Position numbers and translations under genes: made by a program
Source of the DNA: CAZNPL01 sp964574815
GTDB lineage: Bacteria > Planctomycetota > Phycisphaerae > UBA1845
Assembly (NCBI GenBank): GCA_964574815.1
Contig: CAZNPL010000001.1
Coordinates: forward strand, 124,001 to 188,000
Direction of reading: 5' to 3'
Length of the DNA: 64,000 nucleotides
Shown: piece by piece, positions 7,915-14,883 of the stretch
How the letters are laid out: the number at the start of each line of letters is the position of its first letter
How positions within the stretch are numbered: the stretch's first letter is position 1
The notes under the pieces: generated by a model
Database searches by the model: none
Told to the model about the DNA's origin: nothing
Seen by the model: the letters and a program-made list of their open reading frames with translations, nothing else

Positions 7915-10900
7915 CTACTTGCAGAATCCCCATCCCAGGCATTTGTTCGAGCAGCAGTCCGAGTTCTGCGTGCAACTACCTCCCGACGGCACGCAGGAAC
8001 TCTCGCACACGTCGGTGGTCTCGTTGCAGGTCTCGCCGACGCCGCACGGATCGCCGGTGCTGCTGCAGTCATTGATCGCGTCGCAGTACTCGGTCCCGTC
8101 ACAGAACAGACCGTTGTCCGGACAATTCGCGTCGTTGGCAATGTTGTCACATGAGTCGGTTGTCTCGTTGCAGTAGTCATCCGTGCAGCCGACGCCGTCG
8201 CTGCAATTGATGGCCGTGCCCGTCTGGCAACCGAGCAGCGCATCGCACCATTCGGCGCCGTTGCAGTAAAGGCCGTCGTCGCAGTTCGCGTCGTTTGCGA
8301 CGTTGTCGCAGGCGTCTGTGGACTCGTTGCACGAATCATCCGTGCAAGGGACGCCATCGTCGCAGTGGACGGCGACGCCGGCCTGACAACCGAGCAATGC
8401 GTCACAGGTCTCGGCGCCGTTGCAATGGAGGCCGTCGTCGCAGTTGGCGTCGTTGACCACGTTGTCGCACGAATCGGTTGTCTCGTTGCAGGAGTCATCC
8501 GTGCAGGCTACGCCGTCGTTGCAGTCGACCGCTGTGCCGGTCTGGCATGAGCCACTGACGCAGGTTTCGGCGCCGTTGCAGTACAGCCCGTCATCGCAGT
8601 CGAGGTCATCGAAGCAATCGACGCACACGTCCCCGACTTCGTCGCACAACTGACCGACGCATGGATCGGTGCCCGCCTGGCAGTCGAGGGCTGGGTCGCA
8701 GGTTTCGGCGCCGTTGCAGTAGAGCCCGTCATTGCAGTTGGCGTCGTTGGCGATGTTATCGCAAGCGCCGGTCGTCTCGTTACAGGAGTCGTCCGTGCAC
8801 GCGACGCCGTCATCGCAGTTCACGGTCGTTCCGGCCTGGCAACCGAGCAGCGCGTCACATGACTCGGCGCCGTTGCAGTAGAGCCCGTCGTCGCAGTTGG
8901 CGTCGTTGGCGACGTTGTCGCACGACTCGGTCGTTTCGTTGCACGAATCGTCCGTACACGCCACGCCATCGCTGCAATCGACGGCCGTGCCGGGCTGACA
9001 TGACCCGCTGACGCACGTTTCAGCGCCGTTGCAATACAGGCCATCGTCGCAATCGAGGTCGCCGGTGCAATCGACGCAGACATCGCCGGTCTCATCGCAG
9101 GTTTGGCCGGGGCACGGATCGGATCCGGCCTGGCAGCCGAGCAAGGCGTCGCACCATTCGGCGCCGTTGCAGAACAGGCCGTCGTCGCAGGCACCGTCGT
9201 CGGGCGTGTTGTCGCATGCGTCGGTGCTTTCATTGCATGCATCGGTCGTGCACACCACGCCGTCATCGCAGTTTACTGCTGAACCGGCCTGGCAGCCGAG
9301 CAGTGCATCGCACGTCTCGGCTCCGTCGCAGTAAAGTCCGTTGTCGCAGTTGGCGTCGTTGACGAGGTTGTCGCACGAGTCGGTTGTTTCGTTGCAGGAA
9401 TCGTCCGTGCAGGCCACACCGTCGCTGCAATCCACGGCGGTTCCTGCCTGGCAACCGAGCAGGGCGTCGCACGTCTCGGCTCCGTCGCAGAAGAGTCCGT
9501 TGTTGCAGTTGGCATCGTTGGCGACGTTATCGCACGCGTCGGTGGACTCGTTGCAGGAATCGTCCGTGCAAGCCACGCCGTCATTGCAATCGACGGCCGT
9601 GCCGGGCTGGCATGAGCCGGCCACACATGTCTCGGCGCCGTTGCAGAAGAGTCCGTCGTCGCACTCAGCGTCGCCGGTGCAGCCGCCGCAGCCGTCGAAC
9701 GTCTGACTGTTGTTGGGCAGGCCCGCGGTATTCGTGGCGGGTGACTGCCAGGAGAAGTCGGAGGATTGGGCACCGGTTCCGGCCAACTGAAGGGATAGTC
9801 CTACGGGCGTGTCGGACGGTTCGAAGACACCGATGTCGACGGAGGTCATGCCGTTTGCCGGGCCATCGGTCGCGGTGATCACACCTTCGTAGCTGATGAA
9901 CTCGATGACGGTTCCGAGATCATCCACGAGCGCCAGGCCGTCGGGCGAGCCGTTCTGCATGCCGGTGAATGCAAACGCCAGGGTGCCCATGCAGCCCTGC
10001 TGGTCGGGGATGGTGCCGGAGAGGTTGACGGTGTCATAGACGCCACCGCCGTTACCGTTGTACCCGACGACCGACCAGCCGCTCAGGTTGGTGCCGGCGG
10101 GACCGGCGACTTCGACGAACTCACCGGTGTCGGTGCTGTCGTTGTCGTAGTGGAACTCGTTGATCCAGGGGTCGCTGGAGGTTGGCACGCACGTGTCAGT
10201 GGCCTCGTCGCAGCTTTGCCCCGGGCAGGGATCGGTGCCGGCCTGGCAATCGAGCAGCGCGTCGCACGTCTCTGCGCCGTTGCAGTACAGGCCGTCGTCG
10301 CAGTTGGCATCGTTGGCGACGTTATCGCACGAATCGGTTGTCTCGTTGCAGGAGTCGTCCGTGCAGGCGACGCCATCATCGCAGTTGACTGCCGTGCCGG
10401 GCTGACATGCACCGGCCACACAGGTTTCGGCTCCGTTGCAGTAGATCCCGTCGTCACACTCCGGGTCGCTGGTGCAGCCGTCGCACCCGTCGAATGTCTG
10501 ACTGTTGTTGGGCAGGCCCTCGGTATTCGTGGCGGGCGACTGCCAGGTGAAGTCCGAGGCTTGGGCGCCCGTACCGGCCAGTTGAAGCGATTGGCCGACC
10601 GGGGTATCCGTTGGCTCGAAAACGCCGATGTCGACGGAGGTCATGCCGTTTGCGGGTCCGTCGGTGGCGGTGATCACGCCTTCGTAACTGATGAACTCGA
10701 TGACGGTTCCGAGGTCATCCACGAGCGCCAGCCCGTCGGGCGAGCCGTTCTGCATGCCGGTAAACGTGAATGCCAGGGTGCCCATGCAGCCCTGCTGGTC
10801 GGGGATGGTGCCGGAGAGGTTGACGGTGTCATAGACGCCACCGCCGTTGCCGTTGTACCCGACGACCGACCAGCCGCTCAGGTCGATGCCGGCCGGCCCG

Positions 10901-12048
10901 GCAATTTCGACGAACTCACCGGTGTCGGTGCTGTCGTTGTCGTAGTGAAACTCGTTGATCCAGGGGTTGGTGGCCAGCGGGATGCAGACGTCGTTTACCT
11001 CGTCGCAATCCTGGCCCGGGCAAGGGTCGGTGCCCGGCTGGCAGGAGCCGGCGACGCAGGTCTCTGCGCCGTTGCAGTAGAGACCGTCGTCGCAGTCAGG
11101 ATTGTCGATGCACTGTGGCGTTCCGCATACATCGTTGTAAATGCAATTGACCCATTCCGGATGATCGACGAACGGGTTGCGGTTGAGCTGATAGCCGTAC
11201 ACGACGTCGTTGCGGGCACGCTCATCATCATCGACGGGGTCCTTGGCGTGCCACTGCAACAGCACCGTCAACATGCCCATGTAGGCGATCGACTCGTTGC
11301 TGCCGGTGTTGCTGGAGTCGATCAGAGATTCGCTGTCGGTGAGGATGAGGTCCGGTTCCGCCGCCCCCGTGCCACCATGCGTTCCGCCTTCGTAGCGGAT
11401 GTCCATGTAAAACATGGTCCGGGCGACGTCGCCGCGGCGACCGATCCATGTCTCCCAGGTGCCTGTGGTGAAGGACCCTTCGGTCCAGTTCGAATTGCCG
11501 GGGTAAACGCCGGTTCCGCCGCCGGCGCCGTTGTTGACATCCGTGGGGTTTTCATTGCAGGCGGCGCTGCAGGTGCGGTAGGGCTTGTTGCTGCGAGACG
11601 CGTTGTAATCCCCGTCGCAAAGCATGAGGTGATGGCAGTCGGTGTAGGGGTAGTTCTGGGAGTTGTCGTTGGGAAATCCGTACGAACTTGGCCAGGTGTG
11701 CTCGCGCTGATAGTAGTTGTTCCCGGCGCCGAACTTGGGATAGCTGGCGTTCTTGTAAACATCCAGAATGTTACTGGCGTTGTTGGGGTCCTCGTCGGCC
11801 TGCTCGAGAATGTCCCACGTGTCGGTTGCTGTCGAGGTGTACGGGTAGCGCGTGTGATCGTCGATGACCTCGTGGAGCGTGGCACGCAAATTTGCGGCCG
11901 AACTATCATCGACACTGTCATAGTAACCGACGGGCGGGTCGGCGACAGCCGGCCCCGTCACGAAAACCAAGGCCGCCAACACCGTTATCGCCATCGGCAA
12001 GTAAGCCATGCGGCGGACTTCAGTCGCCGCGCGTTGCTGCATGTGCAT
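7915..12048 (-). CDS. Giant secreted endonuclease I with lamin-tail-like domains and Cys-rich CTDC-type repeats
   Basis: A 1377-residue exported protein. The N terminus has a basic stretch and a hydrophobic core ending VTGPAVADP, a signal peptide. Residues about 40-310 match the EndA/NucM endonuclease I fold, with the catalytic region QREHTWPSSYGFP and DCHHLMLCDGDYNASRSN. Then come 14 copies of a CDDGLYCNGAETC-type unit and 9 copies of an NCDDGVACTDDSCNETTDSC-type unit, interleaved, like the Dictyostelium CTDC repeat. Two near-identical domains starting WINEFHYDNDSTDTGEFVE look like lamin-tail domains. The C terminus is a short Cys knot-like segment ending in CLGWGFCK. AAAGAGGAG lies eight bases before the ATG. 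Likely an extracellular DNA- or RNA-degrading enzyme with a disulfide-rich stalk. Confidence 0.88.
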   Translation of the reverse strand: MHMQQRAATEVRRMAYLPMAITVLAALVFVTGPAVADPPVGYYDSVDDSSAANLRATLHEVIDDHTRYPYTSTATDTWDILEQADEDPNNASNILDVYKNASYPKFGAGNNYYQREHTWPSSYGFPNDNSQNYPYTDCHHLMLCDGDYNASRSNKPYRTCSAACNENPTDVNNGAGGGTGVYPGNSNWTEGSFTTGTWETWIGRRGDVARTMFYMDIRYEGGTHGGTGAAEPDLILTDSESLIDSSNTGSNESIAYMGMLTVLLQWHAKDPVDDDERARNDVVYGYQLNRNPFVDHPEWVNCIYNDVCGTPQCIDNPDCDDGLYCNGAETCVAGSCQPGTDPCPGQDCDEVNDVCIPLATNPWINEFHYDNDSTDTGEFVEIAGPAGIDLSGWSVVGYNGNGGGVYDTVNLSGTIPDQQGCMGTLAFTFTGMQNGSPDGLALVDDLGTVIEFISYEGVITATDGPANGMTSVDIGVFEPTDTPVGQSLQLAGTGAQASDFTWQSPATNTEGLPNNSQTFDGCDGCTSDPECDDGIYCNGAETCVAGACQPGTAVNCDDGVACTDDSCNETTDSCDNVANDANCDDGLYCNGAETCDALLDCQAGTDPCPGQSCDEATDTCVPTSSDPWINEFHYDNDSTDTGEFVEVAGPAGTNLSGWSVVGYNGNGGGVYDTVNLSGTIPDQQGCMGTLAFAFTGMQNGSPDGLALVDDLGTVIEFISYEGVITATDGPANGMTSVDIGVFEPSDTPVGLSLQLAGTGAQSSDFSWQSPATNTAGLPNNSQTFDGCGGCTGDAECDDGLFCNGAETCVAGSCQPGTAVDCNDGVACTDDSCNESTDACDNVANDANCNNGLFCDGAETCDALLGCQAGTAVDCSDGVACTDDSCNETTDSCDNLVNDANCDNGLYCDGAETCDALLGCQAGSAVNCDDGVVCTTDACNESTDACDNTPDDGACDDGLFCNGAEWCDALLGCQAGSDPCPGQTCDETGDVCVDCTGDLDCDDGLYCNGAETCVSGSCQPGTAVDCSDGVACTDDSCNETTESCDNVANDANCDDGLYCNGAESCDALLGCQAGTTVNCDDGVACTDDSCNETTGACDNIANDANCNDGLYCNGAETCDPALDCQAGTDPCVGQLCDEVGDVCVDCFDDLDCDDGLYCNGAETCVSGSCQTGTAVDCNDGVACTDDSCNETTDSCDNVVNDANCDDGLHCNGAETCDALLGCQAGVAVHCDDGVPCTDDSCNESTDACDNVANDANCDDGLYCNGAEWCDALLGCQTGTAINCSDGVGCTDDYCNETTDSCDNIANDANCPDNGLFCDGTEYCDAINDCSSTGDPCGVGETCNETTDVCESSCVPSGGSCTQNSDCCSNKCLGWGFCK
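9676..10171 (-). repeat. Direct repeat copy 1 (lamin-tail-like domain), 795-bp period
   Basis: This stretch is nearly identical to 10471-10966 within the endonuclease gene, offset by 795 bases. Differences are scattered single bases. It encodes one lamin-tail-like domain plus flanking Cys motif. The high identity between copies points to recent duplication or ongoing gene conversion. Confidence 0.85.
10471..10966 (-). repeat. Direct repeat copy 2 (lamin-tail-like domain), 795-bp period
   Basis: Partner of 9676-10171, same orientation, encoding the first (N-terminal) of the two lamin-tail-like domains. The two copies share the reading frame, so recombination between them would remove or add one 265-residue unit without breaking the gene. 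Confidence 0.85.
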
Positions 12049-12526
12049 GTCGTTTCTCCTCTTTCAGATGGGCTTGCTGGGTCTCCGTACGCAGCTCTCC
12101 ATATGCAGCTGTGCCGGCGAAAGCGTGTCAATCGTGAAATCGTATTCCCTTGCGGGGCCCGTGAAACGTGCGGCTGGGACCCGAGTACGTCGAAGTCGAC
12201 CTCTTCGGAACGGTGCCCGCGGCCTGACCTCTCTGCAACCACGCTGTGCAGAGTCTACCGCGCGGGATGGCGCGGTTCTCAAAGCCACCGAGCCGCCCAA
12301 ACCGATCAAAACGGTAAGGTAGCCCCCGCGCGCTCAAGAATTCAAGTTAAAACTGTGTCAAGATTGCCCAAATCGCAGACTGGGGTATTTCGCGCTCCTG
12401 TTGCGGCGGCGCGAACTAGTGAAGATGCGTAACATGGGCATTTCGGGAATGCATGCCTCCGCCGGACCAGACGCGTGCGGTCGCTCCGGGTTTGCCGCAA
12501 GTGCAACTCCGCCCGCATCCTGTAAG
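12049..12526 (+). other. Intergenic region between the endonuclease start and the regulator end
   Basis: No gene is supported in these 478 bases. A TTGACA-like -35 box for the endonuclease is present on the minus strand (TGTCAA at 12126-12131 on the plus strand), but a matching -10 at normal spacing is poor (GCATAT about 19 bases on). The remainder shows no clear structure. Confidence 0.5.
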
Positions 12527-13072
12527 CTATCTCTGTGCAATACGGCCGATCGAAGTGATAAAACTGCCCACGCCGCCTTTGCCGGCCTTGATGAGCAGAT
12601 TGAACAGCGTGTTCATCGTGGTGAAGAACTCCTGCATGTCCTTGAGGCGGCGATCGTATTCGCGGATGTCAGCCTGCGTCTCTTCATCCTTGCCGTTAAG
12701 CTCTCCTTCGATCATCGAGCGGCACTTCTCGATCGTCTCGACGATCGGCTCAACTTCGCGACGCCTTCGCTCGCGAGTGATGATCTCGAACATCTGCCAG
12801 ATGTCACCCTCCGCAACGAAGTACTCCTTCCGATCACCACGCCGATGCACCCTGTGAATCAGCCCCCAGTTCAGGAGCTGGCGGAGGTTCATGCTCACGT
12901 TTCCACGCGATACCTGCAGGACCTCCATGAGATCGTCCGTACAAAGCGAACGGTTCGAAATGAACAGCATGGCGTGGATCTCCGCCATCGTACGGCTGAT
13001 CCCCCAACTGGCGGCCATCTCCCCCCAACGCCGGATGAAAAGCCCCCGCGACTGCTCCAGACTGGTGGTCAT
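12527..13072 (-). CDS. GbsR/MarR-family transcriptional regulator
   Basis: A 181-residue regulator. The winged helix-turn-helix lies at about residues 20-90 (MAEIHAMLFISNRSLCTDDL, then LQVSRGNVSMNLRQLLNWGL and a basic wing HRVHRRGDRKEYFVA), followed by a helical dimerisation tail with many charged residues. This matches the GbsR group (COG1510), which controls osmolyte, envelope or resistance genes. ATG 13072 is chosen because AAAGGA sits nine bases before it; ATG 13081 and TTG 13090 are also in frame but poorly spaced. No obvious target gene is adjacent. An inverted repeat at 13085-13102 suggests autoregulation. Confidence 0.88.
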   Translation of the reverse strand: MTTSLEQSRGLFIRRWGEMAASWGISRTMAEIHAMLFISNRSLCTDDLMEVLQVSRGNVSMNLRQLLNWGLIHRVHRRGDRKEYFVAEGDIWQMFEIITRERRRREVEPIVETIEKCRSMIEGELNGKDEETQADIREYDRRLKDMQEFFTTMNTLFNLLIKAGKGGVGSFITSIGRIAQR

Positions 13073-13084
13073 TCTGGACATTCC

Positions 13085-13132
13085 TTTCAAAACTGATTGA
13101 AATGATTATACGGTGGCCGGTTGCCAGGGCAA
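13085..13132 (-). promoter_or_regulatory. Promoter and palindromic operator of the GbsR-like regulator
   Basis: On the minus strand TATAAT (plus 13105-13110) lies 16 bases after TTGCCC, a reasonable promoter. Directly downstream is TTTCAA-N6-TTGAAA (13085-13102), a perfect 6-bp inverted repeat between the -10 box and the ribosome binding site. That position is typical of an autorepression operator for a dimeric winged-helix protein. Confidence 0.5.
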
Positions 13133-13617
13133 CAAATAAACCCAGACCCGAGTGCGGTCCTTGCAACCCGGGCCTGGGGAGGGAGAGAGAGATCCTTCGC
13201 AACGTCCTCGCACCTGCCTGCCGCATCGCAGGCAGCGCGGCGAATGCACTCGCTGCGTTTTCTCAACGTCAGGACCGGAGGATTGCGGCACTTTTCGGCA
13301 GAGGCTGTCGGCTGTTACCCGCGGACGCCTTCCGCGCGCAAGCTGCGCATCGCTCGCCAGTTCGCCAAGACAGTCGACCGGAATCGTGCAGGTGAGGCGC
13401 CTCGGCTGCCGGGGCGGCATCCCAAAGGCACCGTTCGATGGAACGAGCCGATGGGTCCCGCCGACCAGCCCGCCAAGCTCCTCCCCTCCGAGGTCCTCTC
13501 ACCTGGAAGCCGCGTACCCGATGGGCGGGAACGCGCGGTTTACCTTCTCCAGCAACAGAACCCGATGCTAGTGATTCGCCGGTTCAGAGTCAACAAAAAG
13601 CGAGCGCCGCGCCCCAG
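13133..13617 (+). other. Intergenic region, no gene recognised
   Basis: Open frames exist on both strands here, including a 198-codon one on the plus strand, but none has protein-like composition or a recognisable motif. The region lies upstream of the regulator promoter and downstream of queF on the same strand. Confidence 0.4.
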
Positions 13618-14031
13618 TCAGCGGGGGGCATTTGCGCCTGTCTCAGACGCGTGTTTGCGGGCGGGACAGACCGGTACTACCGAAGGATCGCCTCGGCTGG
13701 CAGTTATCGTGCTCTGAATTCCCCCGCGGACGGACCAGCAGGAGGTGATCTCCATCCAGCGCGGTTCGCAGCAGCTGGCCAGATCCTGAAGGATGCGGTT
13801 CGTGACGTCCTCGTAATACACGCCATCGTTGCGGAAGGATTGGAAATACTGCTTCAGACTGCGCAGCTCGACGCAGGAGTTGCCGGCAACGTAACGGATG
13901 AAAATAGTCCCATAATCCGGCTGGGAGGTCACCGGGCAGAGACTCGTGAATTCGCGGGCGGTGTGCTCGATGAGATAGTGGCCGTCGGGGTGCGGATTGG
14001 GAAATGCCTCCAAAAGTGATGCGTCAGCCAT
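13618..14031 (-). CDS. queF: NADPH-dependent 7-cyano-7-deazaguanine reductase (short QueF)
   Basis: A 137-residue QueF of the short, unimodular type, which reduces preQ0 to preQ1 in queuosine biosynthesis for tRNA. The active-site cysteine is in TSLCPVTSQPDYGTI, with the conserved Asp eight residues later; SLKQYFQSFRNDGVYYEDV is the family motif that follows. ATG 14031 is chosen because AAGAGG lies about nine bases upstream and because the homologous region begins at once (LLEAFPNPHPDGHYLIEHT). The last 30 residues are longer and more polar than usual. The gene downstream of the small TGA-containing membrane gene is on the same strand, 192 bases away. No other queuosine gene is in the window. 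Confidence 0.93.
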   Translation of the reverse strand: MADASLLEAFPNPHPDGHYLIEHTAREFTSLCPVTSQPDYGTIFIRYVAGNSCVELRSLKQYFQSFRNDGVYYEDVTNRILQDLASCCEPRWMEITSCWSVRGGIQSTITASRGDPSVVPVCPARKHASETGANAPR

Positions 14032-14223
14032 TGATGAAGCCTCTTCTACCAGTTCGCCCCTGCCCGCAAATTTGTCCGGACGCCGTTGGCTGGAATATGC
14101 GGCCCACGGTAGCCCGTCAACGGAAATCCGCGACAACCGGGGCCCCCGGCCCCAAGCCGGAGCAAACCGGATAGCGGGTCGCCGATCCACAGCGATTGTG
14201 TTACGACGGGCTTTCTTCCAGCC

Positions 14224-14394
14224 TTACTGTGACAGACCTGTCACAATCATCCAGCCCACAAGAGCACCGAACATGGCTCCGGTGAGCGGATTGCCGGTGG
14301 CTCACCCGCCGGTGTCACACGAGCGTTTCCCGAACCACCCGAGCAACCCACCGGCGAGGGCACCCGTTCCTATCGCAACTGTCGTCAGCAACAT
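14224..14394 (-). CDS. Candidate selenoprotein: small membrane protein with in-frame TGA
   Basis: Starting at ATG 14394 the frame reads a hydrophobic helix (MLLTTVAIGTGALAGGLLGW), then a CDTGG segment, an in-frame TGA at 14302-14304 (codon 31), then ATGNPLTGAMFGALVGWMIV and a TAA at 14224. Total 56 residues if TGA is read. Both halves form one coherent two-helix protein, and the TGA sits where small membrane proteins of a C-x(4)-C-(P)-x-T-x-N-P type (DUF6132-like, from memory) carry their second Cys. AGAGAT precedes the ATG. A 9-bp imperfect hairpin can form 18 bases after the TGA (minus strand 14284-14257). Alternatives: nonsense mutation or sequence error. Confidence 0.5.
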
Positions 14395-14883
14395 ATCTCT
14401 TGCAATCCTGTCGCGCCTTGCAACGAAGCAACCGGGCGTCGCGATCCGAATGATTGACCCTCATTCCCCGTTGCCGACGCCTCTAACACCCCGGCCAACC
14501 CCTGAAATTCTAGTGTGCTCTCGGCCCGACGCACAACGAGGTCAGGCAAAGCTGATGCCGGCGATCCGCATCGCGGCAACGCACGGCTGCCGGCTAAGCC
14601 GCTCAAATCAGGCCGAATCGGCTTGAGAAGCACCACATGCAAGTCGGAGAATCGATGTAAGGATTTGTCGCGAGCCCCATCACGACAGACACGTACGGCA
14701 CTTCATCGGAGCTCGCATGACAGTTCAGGCCGGCGCTTTGGCGGGCGCAAGTTGCCGCGTATTTGGGGCGTCGATAGGATGTTGATTGACGGGAGAAAAC
14801 TCGGAATCCCTGCTTTCCGTGGCACGGCTCTCGTAAGTCAACGTGCGGAGGTCGCTGTCATTTTGGAATTGAGGATGGAAATC
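14395..14883 (+). other. Divergent intergenic region
   Basis: These 489 bases separate the minus-strand small membrane gene from the plus-strand protease gene and should hold promoters for both. I see no convincing consensus pair and no supported gene. Confidence 0.4.

Noticed and set aside
7960..11100. Regular short repeats resembling a CRISPR array
   Set aside because: The repeats are codon-level repeats of Cys-rich protein units in one open frame; spacers are similar to each other and coding.
10150..12432. 760-codon plus-strand open frame opposite the endonuclease gene
   Set aside because: Antisense to a strongly supported secreted nuclease; composition is a mirror of its Asp/Cys codons.
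13121..13717. 198-codon plus-strand frame between the regulator and queF
   Set aside because: Arg/Pro/Ser-rich, no motif, overlaps the queF end and has no ribosome binding site.
14515..14883. N-terminal extension of the protease frame
   Set aside because: The frame is open but would put 120 polar residues before a perfect signal peptide; GAGG before ATG 14884 fixes the start.
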